From an uncultured Ilumatobacter sp. (GTDB taxonomy: Bacteria; Actinomycetota; Acidimicrobiia; Acidimicrobiales; Ilumatobacteraceae), in contig CAJJBX010000009.1 in NCBI GenBank assembly GCA_905182555.1, positions 124,001 through 188,000 on the forward strand: 64,000 nucleotides of DNA, read 5' to 3'. Shown here one piece after another: positions 51,435-61,583 of this stretch. The translations under genes were made by a program, and so were the position numbers. Positions within the stretch are counted from its first letter, which is position 1. Each line of letters starts with the position of its first letter. The notes beneath the pieces are model-generated. The model did no database searches. It worked only from the letters and a program-made list of their open reading frames with translations, and was not told where the DNA came from.

Positions 51435-52634
51435 ATGTCAATCAACACGACCGTCAGCGCCGACGTTGGTGCACCCCACGGAGTCGACTCGGCGCGCTCC
51501 TGGGTGGTTGTGGCCTCTGCGTTCCTCGCCATGTTCACCGTGTTCGGGGTCGCCTACAGCTTCGGCGAGTTCTTTGGGCCCATGGCTGACGAGTTCGGAA
51601 CCAGCCGATCGGCGACGGCGCTGTTCTTCGCGATCACCACGTTTGCCTACTTTATGATCGGAATCGTCAGTGGCCGGGTCGCGGATCGCGTGGGCCCGCG
51701 ACGTGTGATGATCTTCGGCGCTGTTGCGATGGTGGGCGGCCTCCTGCTCACCGCCGAGGTCTCGTCGATCCGCCTCGGCTACCTCACCTACGGACTCGGT
51801 GTCGGGATCGGGGTCGCGTGCTGTTACGTGCCGATGGTTGCAACCGTCGGGGGCTGGTTCGAGCAGCGACGCACACTCGCCCTCGGCCTCGCGGTCGCAG
51901 GCATCGGATTCGGCACGCTCGTGATGGTCCCGATCATGGAGCGAGTGATCGAAGCCAACGGCTGGCGCGACGCGTATCGAGTCCTTGCAGTCGTGTCGGG
52001 GGTCCTGTTGGTCATCGCCGCGGTGGGGGCACATCGACCTCCCGGTTCATCCGCCGCGCCCCGACCGATCCGCGAGATCATCAGTGGACGTCGCGACTTC
52101 TGGTTCCTCTACGCGTCATCGCTCTTCCTCGCAGCCGCACTATTCACACCGTTCGTGTTCATGGCCGACTACATCGACACCACGGGAACTTCGGGCTCCG
52201 CTGCAGTACTGCTCGGGGTGATTGGCATGGCGTCGATCATCGGTCGCCTGGGACTCGGTGCGCTCGCGGGCCGGATGAGCATCGTGGGGCTCTACCGCCT
52301 GTCGTGTCTCGGACTCGGGCTGAGCTTCGTGATCTGGATCGTCGCCGACACGAACTATTCGCTGTTGATCGCCTTTACGGTCGTCCTCGGCGTGTCCTAC
52401 GGCGGGATCATCGCGCTCTCCCCAGCCGTGGTGGCGCAGTTGTTCGGCACGCTCGGCATGGGCGGGGTCCTCGGGGCGCTCTACACAGCGAACGGTCTGG
52501 GCGGACTCATCGGCCCGCCGACGATCGGACAGATCATCGACTCGTCAGGCCACACCGCTGCCCAATGGACTGCCCTCGGTTCGGGCCTACTTGGAACTGC
52601 GTTGCTGACCCGCTTGAAACCCCAGGACGGGTGA
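51435..52634 (+). CDS. MFS transporter (oxalate/formate antiporter-like)
   Basis: VVVASAFLAMFTVFGVAYSFGEFFGPMADEFGTSRSATALFFAITTFAYFMIGIVSGRVADRVGPRRVM. Confidence 0.92.
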   Translation: MSINTTVSADVGAPHGVDSARSWVVVASAFLAMFTVFGVAYSFGEFFGPMADEFGTSRSATALFFAITTFAYFMIGIVSGRVADRVGPRRVMIFGAVAMVGGLLLTAEVSSIRLGYLTYGLGVGIGVACCYVPMVATVGGWFEQRRTLALGLAVAGIGFGTLVMVPIMERVIEANGWRDAYRVLAVVSGVLLVIAAVGAHRPPGSSAAPRPIREIISGRRDFWFLYASSLFLAAALFTPFVFMADYIDTTGTSGSAAVLLGVIGMASIIGRLGLGALAGRMSIVGLYRLSCLGLGLSFVIWIVADTNYSLLIAFTVVLGVSYGGIIALSPAVVAQLFGTLGMGGVLGALYTANGLGGLIGPPTIGQIIDSSGHTAAQWTALGSGLLGTALLTRLKPQDG

Positions 52635-52935
52635 CACAAGGACTCAGCTCCCCAGAAGAACGATGAAGTGCGCGATCGGCTGTTCCACTGCGGTTGGCTC
52701 AACATCACCGGCGAAGCCGATCAGCCCGGTGGGCTCGAATTTCGAAACCAGCACGGACGAGTTATCAAGCCGTCGTGCGCAGCACCAAACTTGCCAACCG
52801 GCCCACAGCTGAAACCTGCCACGCACCGGTTACGACGGCCGACGCGACCGCATGCAATCCGACAGCGAATACCTCGCCAGTTTCGCGCCCCCCGGGCTGC
52901 GCTGACCACCGGGACTTTGCCGACGATTCAGCCTG

Positions 52936-53145
52936 CTACTTCGATGATCTTGCGGACTTTGAAGGTTTGGTCGGCCCGTTCGGGCGCTTCGTGCCGTCGG
53001 GTGTAATCGCATCGACACGGCGCTTCGCCAGCACGAGAAGGCCAATGATCACGACGATTGGTCCGCTGACGAGCAGAAACTCGTCCCAACCGCCCTCGTG
53101 GGCGAGGATGGCTTGAATCGCAACCTGTGATGAACCAATGCTCAC
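52936..53145 (-). CDS. Small single-TM hypothetical protein
   Basis: GTG-start ORF VSIGSSQVAIQAILAHEGGWDEFLLVSGPIVVIIGLLVLAKRRVDAITPDG.. Confidence 0.55.
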   Translation of the reverse strand: MSIGSSQVAIQAILAHEGGWDEFLLVSGPIVVIIGLLVLAKRRVDAITPDGTKRPNGPTKPSKSARSSK

Positions 53146-53229
53146 AGCTAGGGATCGTACGGGCGGTGGTGATTGAATGGACAATGAGCCCCACCGACTC
53201 TCTCGGTGGGCCCACCGAATTGAGGCGTC

Positions 53230-53529
53230 ATGCGTGAACAGGTCGAAGCCACAATCGAAGTGATCCGCCCGGCAGTTCAGGCCGACGGCGGCGACATTGT
53301 TCTGCATGCGGTAAACGAAGACACCGGGCTGGTCGAAGTCGAACTTACTGGTGCCTGCGTTGGCTGCCCGTCGTCCACGGTCACCTTGAAAGCCGGGATC
53401 GAGCGCATCATGCGAGACCGCGTCGACGGCGTCACGGAAGTGATCAACATTGCTGAAGTGATCAACATCGATGAAGTGATCTGTCCCACCAACCACGCGA
53501 TCTTCACCGCCGAAGACGTGCTCACGTAA
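53230..53529 (+). CDS. NifU C-terminal domain family iron-sulfur scaffold-like protein
   Basis: VEATIEVIRPAVQADGGDIVLHAVNEDTGLVEVELTGACVGCPSSTVTLKAGIERIM (CxxC). Confidence 0.92.
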   Translation: MREQVEATIEVIRPAVQADGGDIVLHAVNEDTGLVEVELTGACVGCPSSTVTLKAGIERIMRDRVDGVTEVINIAEVINIDEVICPTNHAIFTAEDVLT

Positions 53530-53555
53530 CCGGCGCTGCAATACTCCGAGTCTTC

Positions 53556-54518
53556 ATGGCACGCCAACGCAAACCACCAGCTGAACTCTTTGCCAACGCC
53601 CTCGAAGGCGATCGCAGCGCTCTTGCACGTCTGCTGTCGCTGATCGAACGAGGAGAAGACGAAGCACGCGAAGTCGGTCGCCTGGCCTACTCCCGAAGCG
53701 GTGAGGGCTACACAGTCGGCCTCACCGGTGCACCCGGGGCTGGCAAGAGCACGCTGACCAGCGCGATCATTGGCCATCTTCGCTCGCTTGACCTGGAGAT
53801 TGCGGTGCTCGCCATCGACCCGTCGTCACCCTTTACCGGCGGTGCGATCCTCGGTGACCGCGTGCGCATGCAAGATCACGCCACCGACCCGGGGGTCTTC
53901 ATCCGATCGATGGCCACGCGCGGTCATCTCGGCGGGCTGTCGCTGGCGACTCCCGAAGCGGTGCGTGTCCTCGATGCGATTGGTCGCAAGTGGGTTTTGG
54001 TCGAAACCGTTGGCGTGGGTCAGGTCGAAGTCGAAGTCGCCGGCAAGGCTGACACCACGGTCGTCGTCGTCAACCCAGGTTGGGGCGACAGCGTGCAGGC
54101 CAACAAGGCCGGTCTGATGGAGATCGCTGACATCTTCGTGATCAACAAGGCCGACCGCAAGGGTGTCGATGAGACGCAGCGGGATCTGATGCAGATGCTC
54201 GACTTGGGCGCCATGCCCCACGACGCGTGGAGGCCGCCGATCATCCCGGCAGTTGGCACGACGGGGCAAGGAGTCACCGATATCTGGGACGCAGTGCTCG
54301 AACATCGCGCAGCCTCGGAAGCCTCAGGTGAACTCGAACGTCGCCGCACGTTCCGGTTGCGTGAGGAGCTCCGCGAGATCATTGCCAACCGCCTTGGACG
54401 GCGCGCTCGTGAGATCTGCACCGGTGACCGCTGGGACGAGTTGACCGATGAAGTCGTGGCCCGCACCACTGATCCGTGGACTGCTGCTGACGAAATGCTT
54501 TCCGCAGTCGACGCCTGA
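53556..54518 (+). CDS. MeaB/ArgK family GTPase (methylmalonyl-CoA mutase-associated)
   Basis: VGLTGAPGAGKSTLTSAIIGHLR...LAIDPSSPFTGGAILGDRVRMQDHATDPGVFIRSMATRGHLGGLS. Confidence 0.95.
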   Translation: MARQRKPPAELFANALEGDRSALARLLSLIERGEDEAREVGRLAYSRSGEGYTVGLTGAPGAGKSTLTSAIIGHLRSLDLEIAVLAIDPSSPFTGGAILGDRVRMQDHATDPGVFIRSMATRGHLGGLSLATPEAVRVLDAIGRKWVLVETVGVGQVEVEVAGKADTTVVVVNPGWGDSVQANKAGLMEIADIFVINKADRKGVDETQRDLMQMLDLGAMPHDAWRPPIIPAVGTTGQGVTDIWDAVLEHRAASEASGELERRRTFRLREELREIIANRLGRRAREICTGDRWDELTDEVVARTTDPWTAADEMLSAVDA

Positions 54519-54519
54519 C

Positions 54520-54561
54520 CTCTATGACCCAATCTCTATGACCCAATCTCTATGACGCAAT
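54520..54561. repeat. 3 x 14-bp tandem repeat CTCTATGACCCAAT (third copy with one substitution)
   Basis: Counted directly; between the MeaB-like stop and the alcohol dehydrogenase start. Confidence 0.97.
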
Positions 54562-54570
54562 GAGGGGGCG

Positions 54571-55539
54571 ATGAGGGCGGTTCGAGCCACGTCTGACGGC
54601 GTGGCCGTCGTCGATGTGCCCAGCCCCCAGGCTGCAGGGATCACCGATCCGGTCACGGTGCGTCCCGTTTCCGTTGGGATCTGCGGGTCGGACTTGCATG
54701 TCATCGGCTTGGGCCCGAGTGGTGTCACCCTCGGACACGAGATCTCGGCTATCTACGAAGGGCGTCCGGTCGCAATCCAGCCGATGGCCTTCTGCGGCAA
54801 GTGTTCGGCCTGTCAGCGGGGCGATCAACACATGTGTTCGGTGGGTGGTCGCCGGGTCCATGGCATCCACATCGATGGCGGAATGGCTGACGAACTGGTC
54901 GTCGATGCGCAGTGCCTCGTCGCTCTCCCTGAGGGCGTCAGCGCCGAGGCGGCCAGCCTCGTCGAGCCGATTGCCGTGGGGGTCCACGCGGTCAACAAGG
55001 TCGATCCCGTCGCCGGAATGCGTATTGCAGTTATTGGCGCCGGGACGGTCGGCCTCGTCGTCGCTGCAGTTGCGCAAGACCGTGGGGTCGACCAGATCGA
55101 CATCGTCGCTCGTCACGAGGCGCAGTTTGAGGCGGCCGAGCGTTTGGGTCTTCGACCGGTTCGAGCAGACGAACTCGGCTCGGGTTACGACATCGTGATC
55201 GATGCAGCTGGAAGCGAGTCGTCATTGGCCGCGGCCATCGGGGCGGTGCGCTCGGCGGGCACCGTGCTCGTGCCAGGTATCTACTGGAGCGATGTCAACT
55301 TGCCCGGGTTGGCACTTGGCTTGAAGGAAGTGCAGCTCCGCACGGCGCTGTACTGGGGCCATCACGATGGACGCCGCGAGACCGACATCGCGGCGGAGGT
55401 GCTCGGTCGACTTCCTGGGCTCCCCGATGCCCTGATCAGCCATCGCTTTGAACTTGGCGATGCGGCTCGGGCATTCACGACTGCCGCAGACCGCAGTGCC
55501 GGAGCAGTCAAGGTCATTGTCGACGTCAGCACCGGGTGA
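54571..55539 (+). CDS. Zinc-binding alcohol dehydrogenase family protein
   Basis: GICGSDLHVIGLGPSGVTLGHEISA...QPMAFCGKCSACQRGDQHMCS. Confidence 0.93.
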   Translation: MRAVRATSDGVAVVDVPSPQAAGITDPVTVRPVSVGICGSDLHVIGLGPSGVTLGHEISAIYEGRPVAIQPMAFCGKCSACQRGDQHMCSVGGRRVHGIHIDGGMADELVVDAQCLVALPEGVSAEAASLVEPIAVGVHAVNKVDPVAGMRIAVIGAGTVGLVVAAVAQDRGVDQIDIVARHEAQFEAAERLGLRPVRADELGSGYDIVIDAAGSESSLAAAIGAVRSAGTVLVPGIYWSDVNLPGLALGLKEVQLRTALYWGHHDGRRETDIAAEVLGRLPGLPDALISHRFELGDAARAFTTAADRSAGAVKVIVDVSTG

Positions 55540-55597
55540 CATCATCAGGTCGGTCTCGGTGCTCAGAGAGGTCCCGCGATCTCCTAGGTTGGCGCTC

Positions 55598-56374
55598 ATG
55601 GCTTACGAACTCCTCACTCTCGAACGACTCGACAACGGCGTTGCCGTCCTCACCCTCGCCAACGGCAAGGTCAACGCGCTCTCCGGTGCGCTCGTTGCCG
55701 AGATCGGTACAGCAGCACAAGAACTGACTGACGATCCGCCTGCTGCGCTGATTGTCAGCGGTGGCGACCGGATCTTCGCTGCCGGCGCCGAGATCTCCGA
55801 ATTTGGCGGCCCGGAGGAAGCCAAGACAATCGGACCACAAATCCATGCGGCGTTTAACCGGATTGCCGACCTGCCCTGTCTGGTGATTGCCTCGGTCAGC
55901 GGCTATGCACTCGGTGGCGGCTGCGAATTGGCGTTGACCTGCGACTACCGAATCGCGTCGGAGTATGCCGTGTTCGGTCAGCCCGAAATTCTGCTCGGCA
56001 TCATCCCTGGCGGTGGCGGGACACAGCGGCTCGCTCGTGTCGTTGGCCCGTCGAAGGCCAAGGAAATCTGTCTCACCGGCCGAATGGTGATGGCTGAAGA
56101 AGCCCACCGGATCGGCCTCGCCGACGAGGTCGTTGCACCCGAAGCGCTGATGGAACGTTCGCTTGAACTTGGTGCCACCCTTGCCAAGGGCGCGCTCACC
56201 GGCCAGGGCATTTGCAAGCGGGCTATCGATGAAGGCCTCTCGACGTCACTTGCTGCAGGTCTACAGATCGAACTTGATGCGTTTGTTGAAGTGTTCCGCA
56301 CCGAAGACAGCCAGATCGGCGTGAAGAGCTTCCTCGAGAGCGGCCCCGGAAAAGCTGAATTCATCGGCAAGTAA
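55598..56374 (+). CDS. Enoyl-CoA hydratase/isomerase family protein
   Basis: DNGVAVLTLANGKVNALSGALVAEI...RIFAAGAEISEFGG...YALGGGCELALTCDYRIASEYAVFGQPEILLGIIPGGGGTQRLARVVG. Confidence 0.95.
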   Translation: MAYELLTLERLDNGVAVLTLANGKVNALSGALVAEIGTAAQELTDDPPAALIVSGGDRIFAAGAEISEFGGPEEAKTIGPQIHAAFNRIADLPCLVIASVSGYALGGGCELALTCDYRIASEYAVFGQPEILLGIIPGGGGTQRLARVVGPSKAKEICLTGRMVMAEEAHRIGLADEVVAPEALMERSLELGATLAKGALTGQGICKRAIDEGLSTSLAAGLQIELDAFVEVFRTEDSQIGVKSFLESGPGKAEFIGK

Positions 56375-56446
56375 CCCGAGCCCGCCTGTCTGACCGCGTT
56401 GTGACCGCGTTGTTGCAGCGTTGCTACCAGGTCTCGGGCGTTTGGT

Positions 56447-57658
56447 TCAGTTGTTGACCGACGAGCCGATCGGGCGTGAGATGTCCCACGCCGATCGGGC
56501 GAGCCAAAGGCCGGTCAGCGTCATCACCAGCATCACGGCGGCTGCAGCCACGTATGCAGTGGTCTGGCCGTACGCCTCGTACAGCGCGCCGGTCATGGCT
56601 GCCATGACGCCGGCTGAGACTGCCTGGGCAGCACCGACCACGCCGTGTGCGCCCGCCTGTCGATCGGCAGGCACCACCATGCCGACCGCGACGCCGGCGG
56701 AAGAAATGGTGAGGCCATCAGAGACGGCGTGCACCATCGCAACGGTGAAGATCAGCCCGCCGCTCGGCAGGAACCCGTAGAGACACATAATCCCGGATGC
56801 AAACAGTAAGCCGATCGAGCTGAGTTTGAATGGCCCAAATGTCTGGGCGAGGCGACCGCCGGGCGGCCCAAGGAAGATCAACGGCAGGCCGAACAGGGTG
56901 ATGCCGAGGTTCGCAATCCAGTCGGTGGTGCCGAGGTCTTTGTGCACGACATCCCACAGCGCGTCGAAGGCGCCGATCATCGCGAAGGCAACGGCGCCGA
57001 GTATTGCGGCGCCCGCGAACGGTCGGATTCGGAGTAGGTCAAGGGCGAAGCGATGTTCGGACTGTTCCACCGACTCTTGAACTGGGACGCGAGCAACGAT
57101 TGGCAGCAGGATCAGGGTGATTGCTGCGACCACGACAAACGGAGCAGGAATGCCAAACGGGCCGACGAGAATTGCCGAGATGGCTGGACCAGTAGCGAAG
57201 CCGAAGACGTCGGCAGCGAGCAGGCGGCCCATGTTCTGGCCGAGGTTGTCGGGGTCAGCAAGAATCACGATGCGCTTGACCGCCGGGCTGGCCGCGCCGA
57301 TGCCGATGCCGGAGATGAACCGGCCGATCAGGATGGGCGTCAGTGTCGTACTGAGCGCCATCAGCAGCAGCCCGGCAACACTGCCGAGCACGCCGATGAA
57401 GACGACAGTGACGAGAGCATCGACGTCAGTGAGCTCGATCTGCGACAGGAATCCGGCGATGAAGCCGAGCCCGATCACGAACCCGATGGCGGTCTCGCTG
57501 ATGCCGTATTCGTCACGAAAGTCAGCGACGATCGTGAACAGCACGCCGTAGCCGGCCGCCAATGCCGCCATGAGCCCGCCGAAGGCGAACAACAGGACGA
57601 GCGGCGACGGTGGAGCAACCCGTGGGGTTGATTCCTCCGAAGCCAGCGATTGCACCAA
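56447..57658 (-). CDS. MFS transporter
   Basis: 12-TM-like hydrophobic protein, GRFISGIGIGAASPAVKRIVI and GPPGGRLAQTFGPFKLSSIGLL. Confidence 0.9.
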   Translation of the reverse strand: MVQSLASEESTPRVAPPSPLVLLFAFGGLMAALAAGYGVLFTIVADFRDEYGISETAIGFVIGLGFIAGFLSQIELTDVDALVTVVFIGVLGSVAGLLLMALSTTLTPILIGRFISGIGIGAASPAVKRIVILADPDNLGQNMGRLLAADVFGFATGPAISAILVGPFGIPAPFVVVAAITLILLPIVARVPVQESVEQSEHRFALDLLRIRPFAGAAILGAVAFAMIGAFDALWDVVHKDLGTTDWIANLGITLFGLPLIFLGPPGGRLAQTFGPFKLSSIGLLFASGIMCLYGFLPSGGLIFTVAMVHAVSDGLTISSAGVAVGMVVPADRQAGAHGVVGAAQAVSAGVMAAMTGALYEAYGQTTAYVAAAAVMLVMTLTGLWLARSAWDISRPIGSSVNN

Positions 57659-57750
57659 GCGAGGCTAGCTAAACAATGGGTTCAGACTGCTTTCGATTGG
57701 ATTGGCGACTGGATTGGCAATTGGGGTGGTGAACGGCGCCGGAAGGCGCA

Positions 57751-60240
57751 TCAACCGTAGGCGACGAGACCGGTATCGAAGATCGAACTGAGTGCGCGAT
57801 GGGTCGGCAGTGCCCGTGCGCTGAGGCCCCAGGGGCCGGCATCGCCTGGAGTGAAGTGGCCAGCGTAGATACCGTCACCGACGTGCTCGAGATCCACAGC
57901 CACGGTCCGGTGCTGGTCGAAGGTGCCATCGCTGGCGAGTGGGCCGTGCATGACCTGGGCGACCAGTTCATCGGCGCGTAGCTCGCCGGGATCGACACGG
58001 ACACGAACCGAACGGGTGGTCCCGCTGACGCCGTCGGCCGTGTCGGATCCGTCGTCGAACAGTTCGATTGAAACCGATGGCCATGCCGAAGCGACACCGA
58101 CTTTCCATGCCGACAATTCACGAGCAACCGCAGCTCCATGAGCAAGGCGCAGATCGGACGACGCTGCTGCCGGTTCGTAGAGCGTTGTGACGTAGTCGCG
58201 GACCATGCGTGCTGCCACGACGTTCCACCCGAGGGTCTCCCAGTTGTTCTGGATGAGTTCGATCCAACCGCTGGGAATGGCGTCGCGGGTGCGGTCGTAG
58301 AACAACGGCACGATTTGCTGCTCGATCACGTCGAACGTGGCCGATGCTTCGCGGTGATCGCGTCGGTTGAGGTCATGGTCGTCGTCGAACGATGGGATGT
58401 CGAACCCGTTGCTGCCGTCGGACATCTCGGCCCACCAGCCATCGAGAATCGAACAGTTCAATACGCCGTTGAGCGTGGCCTTCTCGCCACTGGTGCCACA
58501 CGCCTCGAACGGGCGGCGAGGCGTGTTCAGCCACACGTCGCAGCCGTGGTACATCGCGCGGGCGATGCCGATGTCGTAGTCGGGGATGAAGACGAAGCGG
58601 TGGCGCACATCGGCGTCAGCGGCGAGCTTGGCGATCTGCTGGATCAAGCCCTTGCCGGGTTGGTCAGCCGGGTGAGCCTTTCCGGCGAAGACGAACTGCA
58701 CGGGTCGATCAGCATCGAGCAAGAGTGCGCGCAGCCGATCGATCTGGCCCAACAGGAGGTTCGCTCGCTTGTACGTGGCGAAGCGACGAGCGAACCCGAT
58801 TGTGAGGACGTTCGGATCGAGGAGGTCATGCCCAAGCCGATCGCGAACGAGGTCCACGAGTTCTTGGCGACCGACGTTACGCATGGCCCAGATGTCGGAC
58901 TGGTCGATGTTGCGAACGTGGGCCCAGGCGTCGGCGCCGGACAGATGCCAATCGTCGCCGAGCGCGCCGGTGAGTAGTTCGTCGGTCCGGTCGCTGACCC
59001 ATGTTCGGGCGTGGACGCCGTTCGTGATGTGGCCAATCGGCGTCTCGTTGCTCGGAAGATCGGGCCACATTCCGCCGAACATTTCACGTGCAACCTCGCC
59101 ATGCAGCTTCGCGACGCCGTTGGCACGTGCAGCGAGCCGAAGCCCCATGACTGCCATGTTGAATTTGCCGTCGGGCTCGTCGGCGCGCTGGCCGAGCGCA
59201 ATGAGCTCGTCGAAAGCGACCCCGCACGACGTGGCGAAACTGGCGAAGTAGGACTCGAACAGTTCACGCGGAAAGCGGTCGATTCCGGCGGGGACGGGAG
59301 TGTGGGTGGTGAAGACGCCGCCGGCGCGTACTGCCTCGATCGCCTCGGTAAAGGTAAGCCCGGCATCGGTGCACTCGCGGAGCCGTTCGAGGCCGAGAAA
59401 TCCGGCGTGGCCCTCGTTGCTATGGAACACCTGCGGAGCGATGCCGAGGGCCCGCAGTGCTCGGACGCCGCCGATACCGAGGATGATTTCTTGGCGCAGA
59501 CGGTGCTGCTCGTCGCCGCCGTAGAGGCGGTTGGTGACAGCGATGACATCGGGCGTGTTCTCGGGCAGATTGGTGTCGAGGAGGTACAGCGGAATCCGGC
59601 CGACATCGACGCGCCAGATGGCAACCAGCGCAGTGGTACCAGCGAGGTCGACTTCGATTGTGAGCCCGGTCGGGTGGACGCCGTGGGCGGCAGGGTCGAT
59701 GCGCTCGTTGCGCTCCTCCTGCCAGCCATCGCTGTTCAGTTGCTGGTGAAAGTAGCCCTCGGCGTAGAGGAGCCCGACGCCGATCAACGGCACGCCGAGA
59801 TCAGACGACGCTTTCAGGTGATCGCCGGCCAAAATGCCGAGACCGCCCGAGTACTGGGGGAGGGCCTCGGTGATGCCGAACTCGGGGGAGAAGTACGCAA
59901 CGGATTGCAGCGGCGAGCCCTCGGTGGCTGCGCTGCGATCGCCAAACCACGACGGCCCGTCGACAGCCTGCTGGAGCCGACTGCGGGCGGCCCCAACGCG
60001 CTTGACGAAATCTGCGTCGTCTGCCAGTTCGGCCCAACAGGTTGGTGAGGTTCGCCGGACCAAGTCGACCGGGTGTTGGCCAGTCCGTCGCCATGAGCCG
60101 GGTGCGCTGCCATCAAGCCGATCGAACACGTGAGCGAGTTCACGATCCCACGCCCAATGGAGATTTGCAGCAAGATCGCTGATGCCGGCAAGCGATTCAG
60201 GAATCTCGCTGACGACGTTGAATTGATGGAGCGGGCGCAC
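57751..60240 (-). CDS. glgP: Alpha-glucan phosphorylase
   Basis: YFSPEFGITEALPQYSGGLGILAGDHLKASSDLGVPLIGVGLLYAEGYF...VWLNTPRRPFEACGTSGEKATLNGVLNCSILDGWWAE. Confidence 0.96.
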   Translation of the reverse strand: MRPLHQFNVVSEIPESLAGISDLAANLHWAWDRELAHVFDRLDGSAPGSWRRTGQHPVDLVRRTSPTCWAELADDADFVKRVGAARSRLQQAVDGPSWFGDRSAATEGSPLQSVAYFSPEFGITEALPQYSGGLGILAGDHLKASSDLGVPLIGVGLLYAEGYFHQQLNSDGWQEERNERIDPAAHGVHPTGLTIEVDLAGTTALVAIWRVDVGRIPLYLLDTNLPENTPDVIAVTNRLYGGDEQHRLRQEIILGIGGVRALRALGIAPQVFHSNEGHAGFLGLERLRECTDAGLTFTEAIEAVRAGGVFTTHTPVPAGIDRFPRELFESYFASFATSCGVAFDELIALGQRADEPDGKFNMAVMGLRLAARANGVAKLHGEVAREMFGGMWPDLPSNETPIGHITNGVHARTWVSDRTDELLTGALGDDWHLSGADAWAHVRNIDQSDIWAMRNVGRQELVDLVRDRLGHDLLDPNVLTIGFARRFATYKRANLLLGQIDRLRALLLDADRPVQFVFAGKAHPADQPGKGLIQQIAKLAADADVRHRFVFIPDYDIGIARAMYHGCDVWLNTPRRPFEACGTSGEKATLNGVLNCSILDGWWAEMSDGSNGFDIPSFDDDHDLNRRDHREASATFDVIEQQIVPLFYDRTRDAIPSGWIELIQNNWETLGWNVVAARMVRDYVTTLYEPAAASSDLRLAHGAAVARELSAWKVGVASAWPSVSIELFDDGSDTADGVSGTTRSVRVRVDPGELRADELVAQVMHGPLASDGTFDQHRTVAVDLEHVGDGIYAGHFTPGDAGPWGLSARALPTHRALSSIFDTGLVAYG

Positions 60241-60381
60241 CGAAGCGAGGGTAACGACCTCCGACCGACTGTGTTTGAGGTGGTTGAAAATGTGCGGCCC
60301 GACACTCTGCCCGCCTTCGAGATGCGTCTGCCTTCGACGTGTGCCTGCCCCGATTTAATTCCGGCAACTATGCCCGAGGAG

Positions 60382-61557
60382 TCAGCGTTGACGAGCGTCA
60401 ATCGATGTCGAATACACACGTGCGGTGGCCGTTGCGATGGCAGCCCACGAATAGTTCTGCTCGATCAGGTCGCTTGCGTTGCGAGTCAGTTCGTCAGCGA
60501 GAACCTGATCGGTCAGCACCCGTTCGATGCAGTTCGCGAGGTCGTCGGGTCTGCCGGGCTCAAAGGTGAGGCCAGCATTGGTCCCCTCGATCATTTCGGC
60601 GAGGCCGCCTGTCCGGGCAACGATGAGCGGAGCGCCTGCCGCGAGAGCCTCGAGTGCAACGAGGCCGAACGGCTCGTACAGCGACGGGATCACGACGCAA
60701 CCAGCGCGATGGGTGAGGTGGCGGAGTTCGGCGTCGTCCAAGAAGCCCGTGACGTGGACGCAGTCGTTGACGCCTTCGACGTCGATCTGTGCTTGGAGTT
60801 CTGGCAGGTAGCTGCCGCGCCCGGCAATTGTGCACTGGACGCCCGGGACTCGTGCTCGCACATCGGTCATCGAGCGGGCGAGCACCTGAAAGCCCTTCTC
60901 GAACTGGACGCGGCCCCAAGAGAGCACCAGCTGTTCTCGCTCGACTGGCGTATCGCTCTCGACGAGCCACAGGTTGGGATCGATGCCGTTGGGGACACGA
61001 GCGACAATTTCGGGTGGCAGTTCGAAGCTCGATACGAGCTGGTCTGCCATGAACCTGGTCGGTGAGATCAGCCGATCGGCCTGGAATGCGAGCCACCATT
61101 CGATTGAGTTGATGTCGCTCGGCACGCCTGGCGGAAGTTGGCCGCCGTGCCGCACTCGTTCGGTGCCGTGCATCGTCAGGATGAACGGCACATCGAATCG
61201 GGCCGACAGTGTGTCCGCTGACCAGCCCATTCGCCAGTCGTGTCCGTGGACCACGTCGGGTTCCCATCCGTCGAGCAAGTCGGGAAGGCTGCAACCAAGC
61301 TTGACGAAGGCGTGATTTGCCGAAGCAGTGCGTGCTACTGGATCGGTCTTTGATAGCCAGGGCAAGTCGACAACGCCACGGACGACACGGACCGGCCCAG
61401 CAGCGTCGGCGTCGCGGTCGGTACCGGGATGTGTGGTGGTCATCACGACCACGTCGTGCCCGTTCGCCGCGAGTGCACGACTTAACCCATCGACGTGCGT
61501 AGCGGTGCCGACCGTCTCTTTTGGTGGGAAGTCCCAGGACAGCAACAACACACGCAC
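60382..61557 (-). CDS. GT4 glycosyltransferase, glycogen synthase-like
   Basis: VRVLLLSWDFPPKETVGTATHVDGLSRALAANGHDVVVMTT...YEPFGLVALEALAAGAPLIVARTGGLAEMI; GTG start. Confidence 0.92.
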   Translation of the reverse strand: MRVLLLSWDFPPKETVGTATHVDGLSRALAANGHDVVVMTTTHPGTDRDADAAGPVRVVRGVVDLPWLSKTDPVARTASANHAFVKLGCSLPDLLDGWEPDVVHGHDWRMGWSADTLSARFDVPFILTMHGTERVRHGGQLPPGVPSDINSIEWWLAFQADRLISPTRFMADQLVSSFELPPEIVARVPNGIDPNLWLVESDTPVEREQLVLSWGRVQFEKGFQVLARSMTDVRARVPGVQCTIAGRGSYLPELQAQIDVEGVNDCVHVTGFLDDAELRHLTHRAGCVVIPSLYEPFGLVALEALAAGAPLIVARTGGLAEMIEGTNAGLTFEPGRPDDLANCIERVLTDQVLADELTRNASDLIEQNYSWAAIATATARVYSTSIDARQR

Positions 61558-61583
61558 GGCCGCGCACTCTACTCTGGAGGTTG

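Noticed and set aside
58138-60048. Plus-strand ORFs 58138..58977 and 59011..60048 opposite glgP
   Set aside because: Antisense shadows of glgP; no independent motif support.
60130-61065. 311-aa plus-strand ORF opposite the GT4 gene
   Set aside because: Antisense shadow; GT4 motifs lie on the minus strand.
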